From contig CAWHKS010000015.1 in assembly GCA_963829955.1 (NCBI GenBank), positions 186,001-250,000 of the forward strand: 64,000 bases of DNA. The letters run 5' to 3'. A program made the position numbers and the translations under genes. Source of the DNA: DASTFY01 sp963829955. Lineage in GTDB: Bacteria; Actinomycetota; Acidimicrobiia; Acidimicrobiales; Ilumatobacteraceae. The notes under the pieces are model-generated. The model saw nothing but the letters and a program-made list of their open reading frames with translations. It searched no databases and was not told the DNA's origin. This document shows, piece by piece, positions 50,756 to 60,369 of this stretch (position 1 is its first letter; every line of letters starts with the position of its first letter).

Positions 50756-52281
50756 CGGCGGCGACTTTCGACCACGTCCTCACCGCGAAGGCCGCCGCGC
50801 AGCCGAATGCGCCCGCCCTGACCGACGCCGCGATGAGCCTGACCTACGGCGAGCTGGACAGGTGCGTCGAGACGGTCGCGGCCCACCTGCGCGCCGTTGG
50901 TCTGCGGCCTGGCGAGCGGGCTGTCCTCGTCGCCGACAACTCCGTCCACCACCTCGTCACGGCGTTCGGGATCTGGCGGGCCGGCGCCACGCTGGTGACG
51001 ATCTACCCATCGTCGACGGTGGATGAGCTGGCCTACGCCATCGGCAACGCCGAGGCGTCCCTCGTGGTGAGCGGCTCGCGGATCCTGCCCGAGGTGACGA
51101 TCGCGGCTGCCGGCCTCGGCGTGCCGGTGCTGGAGCTCGGGGACGCGGGCCTGGTCGGTGACACCGAGGTGCGCGCCGACCGTCCGCCGCTCGATCCCGG
51201 CGCCGTCGCACTCATCTGCTACACGTCGGGCTCCACAGCGCGGCCCAAAGCGGTGATGCACACCCACGCCGGCCTCCTCGCCGCGGCACGGTCGTATGCC
51301 CGTGTGTGGCACCTCGGGGAGGAGGACACGACGCTCGTCGCCCTGCCGCTGGCGTGGGCCTTCGGGCTGGTGACGACGTCGATGGCGACGTTGGTGGCCC
51401 GCGGCCGGGTGCTGCTCCTGCGCCGCGGCGACCCCGACGGGATGCTGCGGGCCTTCGTGGAGCACGGCGCCACGTTCTTCGCCGGCGTCACCACCATGTA
51501 CGTCAAGATGGTCGGCGTGCTCGAAGCCAGCGAAGCGCAGGCACGGCCGAGGCCGACAGACCTCCGCCTGTGTATCTCGGGCGGTGAGCCCCGCAACGAC
51601 GTCGCCTTCGCCCGCTGGCGGGAGTTGACCGGCTGCCCGGTGCACGACGTCTACGCGGCGTCCGAGGCGTTCCCGCTCGTGACGTACGACCCCGATGAGG
51701 ATCCCGAACCCGTCCTTGGGTCGGCCGGGCGGGTGGTCGACGAGGCGGAGCTGCGGGTGATCGACGCCGCCGGGGCCGACGTTCCTCCCGGCCAGCCGGG
51801 AGAGGCGTGGGCGCGGAGTCCGGCACAGATGGTCGGGTACTGGCGAGATCCGGAACTGACGGCGGCGGTGCTCACGGGCGACGGCTGGTACCGCACTGGT
51901 GATCTGGTCGAGCTCGACGAGCGGGGCTACGTGCGCGTCGTGGGCCGGCTGAGCGACCTCATCATCCGTGGCGGGGCGAACGTCTCGCCGGCCGAGGTCG
52001 AAGCGGTCCTGGTCGCGCACCCCGACGTGCAGGAAGCGGCCGTCGTCGGCCTGCCTGATCCTGCCTACGGCGAGCGGGTGGTCGCGGCCGTCGTGCTCGC
52101 GCCGTCGGCCAGCCATGATCCGGACGGGCTGCGCACCCACTGCGCGGCATCACTGGCCGGCTACAAGGTGCCCGCCGAGATCGTGAGCGTGGAGCGACTT
52201 CCCCGCAACGCCAACACCGGCAAGGTGCAGCGACGCGACGTCGCCGCGCTCCTCACCGCCGCGAGTGGCACCGTCCGATGA
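50752..52281 (+). CDS. AMP-binding acyl-CoA synthetase/ligase
   Basis: This 509-residue ANL-superfamily enzyme has the P-loop ALICYTSGSTARPKAVMHTH (YTSGSTxxPK), VYAASEAFP (motif with Glu), WYRTGDLVELDERGYVRVVGRLSDLIIRGGANVSPAEVE and the C-terminal catalytic Lys in LPRNANTGKVQRRDV. It activates a carboxylic acid with ATP and CoA; acid length and shape are unknown. GTG 50752 overlaps the MaoC stop. The nitrilase start overlaps its own stop (ATGA). Confidence 0.92.
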   Translation: MTAATFDHVLTAKAAAQPNAPALTDAAMSLTYGELDRCVETVAAHLRAVGLRPGERAVLVADNSVHHLVTAFGIWRAGATLVTIYPSSTVDELAYAIGNAEASLVVSGSRILPEVTIAAAGLGVPVLELGDAGLVGDTEVRADRPPLDPGAVALICYTSGSTARPKAVMHTHAGLLAAARSYARVWHLGEEDTTLVALPLAWAFGLVTTSMATLVARGRVLLLRRGDPDGMLRAFVEHGATFFAGVTTMYVKMVGVLEASEAQARPRPTDLRLCISGGEPRNDVAFARWRELTGCPVHDVYAASEAFPLVTYDPDEDPEPVLGSAGRVVDEAELRVIDAAGADVPPGQPGEAWARSPAQMVGYWRDPELTAAVLTGDGWYRTGDLVELDERGYVRVVGRLSDLIIRGGANVSPAEVEAVLVAHPDVQEAAVVGLPDPAYGERVVAAVVLAPSASHDPDGLRTHCAASLAGYKVPAEIVSVERLPRNANTGKVQRRDVAALLTAASGTVR

Positions 52282-53192
52282 CGTCGCTGCGGGTCGCCAC
52301 CGTCCAGTTCGAGCTCCGCGCCGAGCCCAGCTTCGAGAGCTTCGCGGGCCATCTGACGTCGGTCGTCGAGCAGGCGGTGGCCGATGACGCCGAGCTCGTC
52401 GTGCTCCCGGAGCTCGTGACGACCGGGCTGCTCGCCAGTCATCCGGATGCCACGTCGCTCGGCCCGGACGACGTCGCCGAGGCGTACCGCGAGGTCTTCC
52501 CCCCGCTGACCGAGCCGTTCCGCGAGCTCGTGCAGGCGCTGGCGACCCGGATGCGGACGACGGTCCTGGGCGGCAGCCACTTCCGCCGGTGCGACGACGG
52601 GACGTTGCGCAACACGGCCTACCTGGCTCATCCGGACGGACGGGTCGAGCAGCAGGACAAGCTGCACCTCACGCCGCAGGAGCAGGCCATGGGGCTCACG
52701 CCCGGGGTCGACGTCCTCGTCACGACTGTCGGGCCGGTTCCCGCCGCCGTGCAGATCTGCGCCGACATCGAGTTCCCCGAGATCAACCGGCTGCTGGCGC
52801 GACGCGGCGTCGAGCTCCTGTTGTGCCCGTCGCTCACGTGGAACACACGAGGCGCCCACCGGGTGCGCTACGGCGCGCACGCGCGGGCGATGGAGAACCA
52901 GCTCTACGTCGTCACGTCCCCGCTGGTCGGCAGCTCGGGCCTGCCGGCCGGCCGGGCGATCCACGGCACCGGCTGCGCCATGGTGACGGGCCCCATCGAC
53001 CGGCGTTCCGGCCTCGACGACGGTGTCGTCGCCGCCCACCCGGACACCAGGACGGAAGGCATGGTCGTCGCGGACCTCGATTTCGACCTCATCGCGGAGT
53101 CACGGGCCGATCCCGAGCCTCCGGGCCTGTCGAACATCCGGCTCGACCTCTACGAGCGGTTTGCCGCCTCGTTGGAGCATCGGGTCCCGTGA
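52278..53192 (+). CDS. carbon-nitrogen hydrolase (nitrilase superfamily amidase)
   Basis: This 304-residue protein has the nitrilase triad: Glu in VVLPELVTTG (residue 45), Lys in QQDKLHLTPQEQ and Cys in VQICADIEFPEINRLLARRG, followed by CPSLTWNTRGAHRVRYGAHARAMENQLYVV. The substrates of this branch are amides or N-carbamoyl compounds, not usually nitriles. It is translationally coupled to the acyl-CoA synthetase and to the next gene (4-bp overlaps). A carbamoylase or omega-amidase role is plausible beside a hydantoin-racemase-like and a PuuE-like gene. Confidence 0.9.
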   Translation: MTSLRVATVQFELRAEPSFESFAGHLTSVVEQAVADDAELVVLPELVTTGLLASHPDATSLGPDDVAEAYREVFPPLTEPFRELVQALATRMRTTVLGGSHFRRCDDGTLRNTAYLAHPDGRVEQQDKLHLTPQEQAMGLTPGVDVLVTTVGPVPAAVQICADIEFPEINRLLARRGVELLLCPSLTWNTRGAHRVRYGAHARAMENQLYVVTSPLVGSSGLPAGRAIHGTGCAMVTGPIDRRSGLDDGVVAAHPDTRTEGMVVADLDFDLIAESRADPEPPGLSNIRLDLYERFAASLEHRVP

Positions 53193-54232
53193 GGACCACG
53201 CTCACGGAGCAGTTCGGCATCACCCACCCGATCGTCTCGGCCGGCATGGCCCGCGTCGCCCAGGCCCCGCTCGTGGCCGCGGTGAGCGAGGCCGGCGCCA
53301 TGGGCTGCCTGGGCGGGGTGAGCTACTTCGCCGACGCCCTCCGGGACGAGGTGCGGGCCGTCCGCCGCGCCACCAGCCGCCCGTTCGCCGTGAACCTGCT
53401 CGTGCCGCCGTCGCTGGTCCAGGACGACGTCGAAGCGTGGGAACCGGTGCGGCGCCGGTGGGAAGCCCTCTCCCCCGCCGAACGCGATGCGCTGCGCGGC
53501 GTCGAGCCGATGCTCACTCCCGGCGCTGTACACGAGCAGGTCGAGGCCGTGCTCGACGAGCGACCGGCCGCGGTGGTCCTCACGTTCGACGTGCCCGATT
53601 GGTTCGTCGCCGCCTGCCGCGAGCGGGAGATCAAGGTCATGGCGCTCGTCGGCTCAGTGTCCCGCGCCGTGCAGGCCGACCGGGCCGGCGCAGACTTCAT
53701 CGTCGCCCAGGGCACGGAAGGGGGCGGGCACACGGGCTACGTCGGCACATTGGTCCTTGTGCCGTCCGTGGTCGACGCCGTCGAGGCACCCGTCCTCGCC
53801 GCGGGCGGCATCGTCGATGGGCGCGGTCTGGCCGCCGCGCGCTGCCTCGGCGCGCAGGGCGCGTGGATGGGCACCCGCTTCATCGCCACCACCGAGGCCT
53901 TCGGACACCCCGCCTACAAGCAGCGGGTGGTCGAGAGCGCGAGCAGGGACGCGGTCATCAGCCGGGCTTACACGGGCAAGCCGTTGCGCACGTTGCAGAA
54001 CGAGTGGACCAGGGAATGGGCGCAGCGCGCGGACGAGATCGAGCCGTTCCCGGCCCAGTACGCGGTGGCGGGTGTCCGGGTCGAGAGCGGCTACCAGGAC
54101 GGCGACGTCGAGCAGGGCATGATGCCGGCCGGCCAGGCCGTCGAGGTGATCCACGACATCCGCCCGGCCGGCGACATCGTGCGCGCGATTGTCGCCGAAG
54201 CCGAGCAGATCCTGGCCGAGGGCGGGCGCTGA
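53189..54232 (+). CDS. nitronate monooxygenase-like FMN oxidoreductase
   Basis: This 347-residue TIM-barrel flavoprotein has the 2-nitropropane dioxygenase pattern: LTEQFGITHPIVSAGMARVAQAPLVAAVSEAGAMGCLGG, PFAVNLLVPPS, AGADFIVAQGTEGGGHTGYVGT and VLAAGGIVDGRGLAAARCLGAQGAWMGTRFIATTEA. The family includes nitronate monooxygenases and FabK-like enoyl reductases. GTG 53189 overlaps the nitrilase stop (GTGA). It is last in the rightward operon. Convergent with the cyclase gene, 3 bp apart. Confidence 0.9.
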   Translation: MRTTLTEQFGITHPIVSAGMARVAQAPLVAAVSEAGAMGCLGGVSYFADALRDEVRAVRRATSRPFAVNLLVPPSLVQDDVEAWEPVRRRWEALSPAERDALRGVEPMLTPGAVHEQVEAVLDERPAAVVLTFDVPDWFVAACREREIKVMALVGSVSRAVQADRAGADFIVAQGTEGGGHTGYVGTLVLVPSVVDAVEAPVLAAGGIVDGRGLAAARCLGAQGAWMGTRFIATTEAFGHPAYKQRVVESASRDAVISRAYTGKPLRTLQNEWTREWAQRADEIEPFPAQYAVAGVRVESGYQDGDVEQGMMPAGQAVEVIHDIRPAGDIVRAIVAEAEQILAEGGR

Positions 54233-54235
54233 GCC

Positions 54236-56854
54236 TCAGGCCAGAAGCGCGACGACCGCGTCGCGGGCGAGAGCCATCGCCTGGTCGATCGTGAGCGTGG
54301 TCCCCCTGGTTCGCCACTGGACGAGGTCGTCCTCGTCGATGCCGCTCAGGTGAGGTCCGGCGCGGCGCTCGCGGCCGACCTTGGCGGGAGCCTGCACCTC
54401 GCCAGCGTCGATTGCGGCGAAGAGCACGACAGCGTGCGCCGGATGGCCTCGGATGGCGAGCGCCTGCGCGATCTCCTCGAGCACCAGGACGCGCCCCCAT
54501 GGGATGCGTAACCGCTCCCACAGCTCGGCGGACTCCAGCAGCGGGCCGAAGACGTCACGCGTCGTGGCCTCACGGCAAACGAGCTCGCCAACCTCCGAGC
54601 GCCATCAGGTTGTTCGCGACTTGGAACGTCGCCCCCGCCGAGCGGGCGAGGGAGAGCGCGTCTGCCACGAGCGCTGCGGCGAAACGGTCCTCGTCGTGCA
54701 GGTAGTGCGTCACACTCCGGTAGAAGGCCAGGCGGGCCGAGAAGACTGGACTGGCCATACGGCGCGCGATGGGGTCGACAGCGGAGGCGTCGAGCCCGCC
54801 GAGGAGCACGAGGAAGCACGCGACCTCAGCGCTCGCCCAGCTGGTGTCGTCTCCGTACCTGGCGAGCAGATCCTCGAACTGCGCGATCGCATCGGGCCAC
54901 CTCGCAGGATCGAGCGACGCCTCGACCGCGGCGGCCTGCAGGTACAGCTGGTGCTCCATGGCGGAGGGCGCCGACGCCATGCGCGCCGCCGCCTCGTTGA
55001 GGTCCGTACCCCGCTTCTGGAAGAGCCAGAAGCGACAGGCCGCCGACAGCAGGGCCATCTCGACGTCGTCATGACGTCCCCGGACCAGAGGAATGGTGGC
55101 ATCGCACCAGTCGGCGAGCTCCATGATGCCCCGCTCCCGACACACCAGGCTGAGGCCACCGAGGATTGCGACCGCGGCCTCGGCATCGCCGGCGTCGCAC
55201 AGGTGACGGTGGGCCTGGCGGAAGTTCGGGAAGTCGCGCTCGACGAGATCGGCCCAGCGACCGAAGTCGGGACCCTCGGCGCCCCGCCCGACCGCTCGGG
55301 CGACGTCGACGAACCACCGGGCATGGCGGCGCTCGGACTGGCGGCGCTCTGCGTCACCGCTGAGGGCGGCGACGCGCTGCCTGATCGGTTCCAGCAGGCG
55401 GTGCCGGACCTCGAGGTCGGTCACCTCCTGGATCATGAGCCCCGACTCCTCGACCTCCTCGAGCGCCCGTACGACGTCTACGGTGTGGACCTCGGCATCC
55501 GAGGCCACGGCCTCGGCGGCATCGACCGTGAAGCCGCCGATCATCACCGTCAGGCGGGCGAGCACTCGTCGGGCGGTGGACGACAGCTCGTGCCACGACC
55601 ACTTGATGAGTCGGTCCAGGTCACGATGGCGCTCGTCGAAGATGCCCGTGGCGTCGGTGAGCACCTCAGGCGTTCGTTCGAGCCGGATGAGCAGCTCGTG
55701 CGGGGTCAGCGTCCGGCATCGGGCGGCCGCCAGCTCCAGCGCGAGCGGTACGCCATCCAGACGCCCGCAGAGCTCCTCGGCCGTAGGATCCCGGTCGAGC
55801 TCCCGGCCCGCGATGGCAACGCGATCGACGAAGAGGTCGACGGCGGCGACCTGATCGAGTGGACGAAGCGGCATCCTGACCTCGCCGACCACTCCGAGCG
55901 GCACACGACTCGTGACCAGCAGGTGGACCTGCGGGCAGTGGCGCACGATCGGCTGGACCGCTCCGCGAGCGGCGGGGACGACCTCTTCACAGTTGTCGAG
56001 GACAAGGAGGACCCTGCGGTCCCCGAGCCATGCGACGACGCTCTCCGGGACGGAGCGATCTGGCTCGCGTCGCACCCCGATGCCGTCGGCGATGGCGTTG
56101 TCCGTCGCCTCGGCACTGATGCCAGCCAGCCCTATGAAGTAGATGCCGTCGGGAAACTCGTCGACCAACTGCTGCGCGACGTGGGCCGCCAGACGGGTCT
56201 TCCCCAGCCCGCCAGGTCCCGTCAGGACGACGACGCGGTGCTCCACGACCCGCTGGCGGAGCGCGTCCATCTCCGCCCGGCGTCCCCAGAACCGCGTATC
56301 CCACTCCGGCAGGCGAATGCTCGCCGATCCGGACGAGCGCAACGGCGGAAACGGCTGGCTGCCCACTTGGAAGACCCGCTCGGGCGCCGCCAGGTCCTTC
56401 AACCGCTGCACACCCAGATCGAGCGCATCACCTGTACCGAGCAGTTGCGCGGTCACCGACGAGAGCAGCACCTGACCGGCGTTGGCTGCCGACATGAGCC
56501 GGGCAGCCCGGTTCAGCGTCGGACCGAAGTAGTCACCGTCCCGCTCATCGGCTGTGCCCGTGTGAACGCCCATCCGCACGGCGATGACGACCGGCAACGG
56601 CCAAGGTTCGGACGCCAGGGATGACTGGATGTCGGTGGCCGCCGAGACCGCCTCTCCCGGCGTCCAGAACGCCGCTGCGAATCCGTCCCCCGAGGTCGAG
56701 AAGATGTAGCCGCGGCGCGCTTCGATGCCCGTGCGGACGATTTCGTCGTGCCGCGCCATCGCGGATGCCATCTCGCCAGGGTGCGCGTCCACTGGCGCGT
56801 CGAATTCTCGACGTCGGTGAACAGGAACGACACCGTGCCCGTCGGCGGCCCCAC
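54236..56854 (-). CDS. class III adenylate/guanylate cyclase - ATPase - helical-repeat regulator, two frame breaks
   Basis: Joined frames give about 872 residues. The cyclase domain starts at GTG 56854 (TVSFLFTDVENSTRQW), then breaks near 56789, where one G is missing. It continues AHPGEMASAMARHDEIVR, STSGDGFAAAF and GPTLNRAARLMSAANAGQV, so both metal Asp and the Asn-Arg pair are present. An NB-ARC-like ATPase follows (LTGPGGLGKTRLAAHVAQ near residue 213; VLLVLDNCEEVV), then helical repeats. The frame breaks again near 54592-54600 (one extra base) and runs to 54236 (VLEEIAQALAIRGHPAHAVVLFAAID). The uncorrected middle frame spans 54570 to about 56790. Likely a cytosolic signal sensor; the effector is unknown. 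Confidence 0.85.
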
Positions 56855-56907
56855 ACCCCGATTGTCCCACCCCTCGGCCGTCAGGCGGGACGGTTGCCGT
56901 CGCCCGG

Positions 56908-57363
56908 TCAGCCGACGTGCAGTGTGTAGGTGTTCGTGCCGGCGAAGCCACCGGCGTAGGCGAACGACGTCACCACCACGTGGTCACCGCGCCGACACGA
57001 GCGGGTCCTCCGCCCAGGCCTGCTCGCACTCCGCCTTGGCGTCGGGTGTGACGTCGTCCGTCCAGCAGATGAGCGCCGCGGGAGTGCCAGCACCTTGGCC
57101 CTCGCGGGAACTGAGCACTCGAAGTCCTGATCGGCAAACGCAGGAAGGTAGAAGACCTTGTCCTTGCGTGGGCCGCCGAGGCACTCCAGCGGCCACGGGT
57201 TGGATTCGGTCGACTTCATGAGGTCGTCGGCGAGGACGTTCCACGTCGACTGGGTCGACGCTCCGCCCGTGTGCGCGGGTGTCGATGCCACCACCACCAC
57301 CCCCACCGCCGTCGCCGCCACTGGGACGAACACCGCCGGCCGTCGCCCGATCGAGCCCCGCAT
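56908..57363 (-). CDS. small secreted protein, frame-shifted in its middle with restoration
   Basis: The frame starts with a signal peptide (RRPAVFVPVAATAVGVVVVASTPAHT) and reads STQSTWNVLADDLMKSTESNPWPLECLGG. From about 57080 to 56990 the coding-like reading is one frame over (ALICWTDDVTPDAKAECEQAW), and then returns (GDHVVVTSFAYAGGFAGTNTYTLHVG). One missing and one extra base would explain this. The corrected protein has about 151 residues with four or more Cys. No family is recognised. Confidence 0.65.
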   Translation of the reverse strand: MRGSIGRRPAVFVPVAATAVGVVVVASTPAHTGGASTQSTWNVLADDLMKSTESNPWPLECLGGPRKDKVFYLPAFADQDFECSVPARAKVLALPRRSSAGRTTSHPTPRRSASRPGRRTRSCRRGDHVVVTSFAYAGGFAGTNTYTLHVG

Positions 57364-57518
57364 CCCGCCCCTCCCAATTCCTCGCCGTCGCCCGCAGTAA
57401 GCACGGCTGTCAATCCTGGTCCGCTCGTTCGACCCTGGGTCGAGCGGGGCCTCCCCGGTGCGACGGCAATACTTCGTGCGAACGGTGACTCACGCGAGTC
57501 GTCGAAGGAGGGAACACG

Positions 57519-57845
57519 ATGGCGCTCTACCTGACGAGGTTCAGCTACACGCCCGAGACGTGGGCGAGACTGATCGCCAACCCGGAGGACCGTCGGAAGG
57601 CCGCGCAGGAGTACATCGAGTCCGTCGGTGGGAAGCTCCACGGGTTCTGGTACGCCTTCGGCGAGCATGACGGGTACAACCTCTGGGAAGCGCCGGACAA
57701 CGTCTCCATGGCCGCGGTGGCGTTGGCCATCGGTGGGGGCGGCGCGCTCAGCTCGCTCGAGACGACGGTCCTCCTGACCGTCGAGGAGACGATCGACGCG
57801 CTGCGCAAGGCCGGCGAGATCAGATACCGGGCCCCCGGCTCGTAG
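57519..57845 (+). CDS. GYD domain protein
   Basis: This 108-residue protein matches the GYD/ferredoxin-like small-domain family: YLTRFSYTPETWARLIANPEDRRKAAQEYIESVGGKLHGFWYAFGEHDGYNLWEAPDNVSMAAVALAIGGGGAL. The GEHDGYNL stretch is the family signature. Function is unknown; members are dimeric alpha/beta barrels. AAGGAGGG upstream gives a strong ribosome-binding site. The 155 bp before it hold no recognisable gene. Confidence 0.9.
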   Translation: MALYLTRFSYTPETWARLIANPEDRRKAAQEYIESVGGKLHGFWYAFGEHDGYNLWEAPDNVSMAAVALAIGGGGALSSLETTVLLTVEETIDALRKAGEIRYRAPGS

Positions 57846-57897
57846 TCGCGCGGACATTCCGAGGCCGAGAGGTCCGGCGACCACTACCGTCGCGCCG

Positions 57898-59403
57898 ATG
57901 ACCGAGCCGCCGCCCACGATCATCCCCCGTTGGGAGTGGCGGACGTTCGGCCGCGACTTCGCCGACGCGGAGGACTCCATCGAGGCGATGCCATCGAGCG
58001 GGAGCGAGGAGAGCGACGAGCTGTACCTGCTGTCGCCGGACGGCGAGAACGTGAAGGTCCGGGACGGGCTCTTGGACATCAAGGTGCTCCGCGAGGTCGA
58101 CCGTGCCGGGCTGCAGCGGTGGGAGCCGGTGCTGAAGGCCGACTTCCCGCTGTCGCCGGCCGACGTGGCCACGGCGTTCGAGGCGCTCCGGCAGCCCCAT
58201 CCGCCGCTGACGCGAGACACGTACACGCTCGAGCAGTTCGTCGCCGAGCTCATCGAGCCGTCGCCGGTGCTCCGCGCCGTGCCGGTCCACAAGCGCCGAG
58301 CCCGGTACATCATCCACGGCTGCAAGGGGGAGCTGTCGGAGGTCGCGGTCGACGGGTCGAGCACCCGAACCATCGCCGTCGAGCTCGAGGACCAGGCCGC
58401 CGTCCTGGCGGCTGTGGAGGCCCTCGGCTTGCGGGACCTGGTGAACACCAGCTTCCCCGCCGGGCTGCAGGCACTCGTGGACGGGGAGCGGCCGCGCTAC
58501 GCGGTGATCGACTGCGGTACGAACTCGATCAAGTTCCACGTCGGCGAGCGCGAGGACGACGGTACGTGGACCTCGCTCGTCGACCGCGCGGAGATCACAC
58601 GCCTGGGCGAGGGCGCGGCCGAGTCCGGGACGATCTCTCAGGAAGCCATCGACCGCGCGGCGACCACCGTGGGCGCGATGGCCGAGGAGGCGCGCGACCT
58701 CCATGTTCGCGCCATCGCCGCCGTAGGCACGGCGATCCTGCGCAGCGCTCGGAACGGCTCCGAGGTCGTGGCCGCGATCGAGGAGTCCACCGGCATCCGG
58801 ATCGACGTGATCTCCGGCGAGGAGGAGAGCCGCCTGGCCTATCTGGCCGTCCGGGCCGGTCTCCCAGCGTTCGACGGCTCGATGGTCGTGTTCGACACGG
58901 GCGGCGGCAGCACGCAGGTCACGTTCGGCCACGGCGCGGAGGTGTCCGAGCGCTTCAGCGTCGACGTCGGGGCCGTGCGGTTCACGGAGCGCTTCGGGCT
59001 CGACCGCGCCGTGTCGACCGACGAGCTGGAGGCCGCACTCGGCGCCATCGCTGCGGACCTCACCCGGCTCGACGACCGCCCCCCGCCGGAGCGGCTGGTG
59101 GGGATGGGCGGCGCCATCACCAACCTGACCGCGGTGAGCCTCGACCTGGCGCCGTACGACCCCGACCGCGTGCAGGGTGCAGTGCTCGAGCGGGCGGAGA
59201 TCGATCGGCAGATCGAGCTCTACCGCACGCGCGACACTGAGGATCGACGCTCGATCGTCGGGCTGCAGCCCAAACGAGCCGACGTGATCCTCGCCGGGGT
59301 ATGCATCGTCCGCGTCGTGATGGACAAGCTCGGCCAGACGTCCTTGACGGTCAGCGACCGGGCTCTACGCCACGGCCTGCTCGCCGAGCGCTTCGGCGCG
59401 TAG
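57898..59403 (+). CDS. CYTH-like domain fused to Ppx/GppA exopolyphosphatase
   Basis: This 501-residue protein is roughly 190 residues longer at the N-terminus than a single Ppx/GppA core. Residues 1-195 resemble a CYTH/triphosphate-tunnel domain (IIPRWEWRTFGRDF, ENVKVRDGLLDIKVLREVDRAGLQRWEPV, RYIIHGCKGELSEVAV, IAVELED). From 198 the Ppx fold is clear: RYAVIDCGTNSIKFHVGE, EITRLGEGA, AVGTAILRSARNG, ISGEEESRLAYLAVRAG, VVFDTGGGSTQVTFG and VGMGGAITNLTAV. A polyphosphate or (p)ppGpp hydrolase with an attached polyanion-binding domain is the natural reading. The methyltransferase gene follows by 13 bp. Confidence 0.88.
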   Translation: MTEPPPTIIPRWEWRTFGRDFADAEDSIEAMPSSGSEESDELYLLSPDGENVKVRDGLLDIKVLREVDRAGLQRWEPVLKADFPLSPADVATAFEALRQPHPPLTRDTYTLEQFVAELIEPSPVLRAVPVHKRRARYIIHGCKGELSEVAVDGSSTRTIAVELEDQAAVLAAVEALGLRDLVNTSFPAGLQALVDGERPRYAVIDCGTNSIKFHVGEREDDGTWTSLVDRAEITRLGEGAAESGTISQEAIDRAATTVGAMAEEARDLHVRAIAAVGTAILRSARNGSEVVAAIEESTGIRIDVISGEEESRLAYLAVRAGLPAFDGSMVVFDTGGGSTQVTFGHGAEVSERFSVDVGAVRFTERFGLDRAVSTDELEAALGAIAADLTRLDDRPPPERLVGMGGAITNLTAVSLDLAPYDPDRVQGAVLERAEIDRQIELYRTRDTEDRRSIVGLQPKRADVILAGVCIVRVVMDKLGQTSLTVSDRALRHGLLAERFGA

Positions 59404-59416
59404 GTGCGCTGGGGCC

Positions 59417-60193
59417 ATGAGCTGGGAGATGGTGGACGAGGGATGGGGACGCAAGGCGATCGACTTCTCGACCCTGGCCGAGCCCAGCAGCTGCCGCGAA
59501 TACGTCTTCATGCACTCACGCCTCCGTTTGGGTGACGAGGATCGAGTTCTCGATGTTGCGTGCGGCTCGGGGTTGGCCATCGAGCTGGCCCGGATGCGCG
59601 GCGCGCGGTGTAGCGGGATCGACGCGTCGCCGCGGCTGGTGGCGATCGCCCGATACCGGAACCCTGAGAGCGACATCCGAGTCGGCGACATGAACGCCCT
59701 GCCCTGGGATGATGCGACCTTCGCCGTGGCGACGAGCTTTCGTGGCATCTGGGGTACGACCCCAGGAGCGATGGCCGAGATCCGCCGGGTCCTGCAAGAG
59801 GGCGGCCGGTTCGCGATGACGGTGTGGGGTGACGTCAAGAAATCCTCCGGCGTGTGGATGTTCGCGCCGTTCCGATGGGCGACGACCGAGAAGGTCGACC
59901 ACCAGGCCGACATGGTGGCTCTCGGTCGGCCCGGCATCGGCGATGCCTTCCTGAGGGAGAGCGGCTTCGAACCGGAGGAACGATTCGTCGTGCCGGTCGC
60001 CTTCGAGTACCCCGATCCTGAGACGTACGCGAGAGGGATCGCGTCGACCGGACCTGCCTACGAAGCCATGCAGAACATCGGCGAGAACACCTTCCTGGAG
60101 CGGGCGGCCGAGCTGGCACGCCAGCACGTCGTCGACGGTTTGCCGCTACGCGGCGAGATCCAGCTGTTCGGCTACATCGGCACGAAACGGTGA
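59417..60193 (+). CDS. class I SAM-dependent methyltransferase
   Basis: This 258-residue protein has Rossmann motif I VLDVACGSGLAIELARMRG (about residues 44-62), SGIDASPRLVAIARYR with the acidic ribose contact, VGDMNALPWDDATFAVATSFRGIWG, and RRVLQEGGRFAMTVWGD. It resembles UbiE/Coq5-type small-molecule methyltransferases. The methyl acceptor is unknown. The 176 bp after it up to the desaturase hold only a weak stem-loop next to the stop. Confidence 0.9.
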   Translation: MSWEMVDEGWGRKAIDFSTLAEPSSCREYVFMHSRLRLGDEDRVLDVACGSGLAIELARMRGARCSGIDASPRLVAIARYRNPESDIRVGDMNALPWDDATFAVATSFRGIWGTTPGAMAEIRRVLQEGGRFAMTVWGDVKKSSGVWMFAPFRWATTEKVDHQADMVALGRPGIGDAFLRESGFEPEERFVVPVAFEYPDPETYARGIASTGPAYEAMQNIGENTFLERAAELARQHVVDGLPLRGEIQLFGYIGTKR

Positions 60194-60369
60194 ACCCCTG
60201 ACGGGGTCAGCCTCAATCGCCCCAACGGATTCGTCGGTCAGGCACGATCGCGGGGCCCTTACGCCGTAGCCTGAGGACGAACGAACACCCACGGTTGACG
60301 CTGAGCCGCTCCCCCGCCCCGCATCCTTCCGTCGAGAGATAGGGAGGCATCGATGGGCGATGCAGCATC

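Noticed and set aside
60192..60215. ACCCC-TGAC-GGGGT stem after the methyltransferase stop as a terminator
   Set aside because: The stem is only 5 bp and lacks a T-run, too weak to call.
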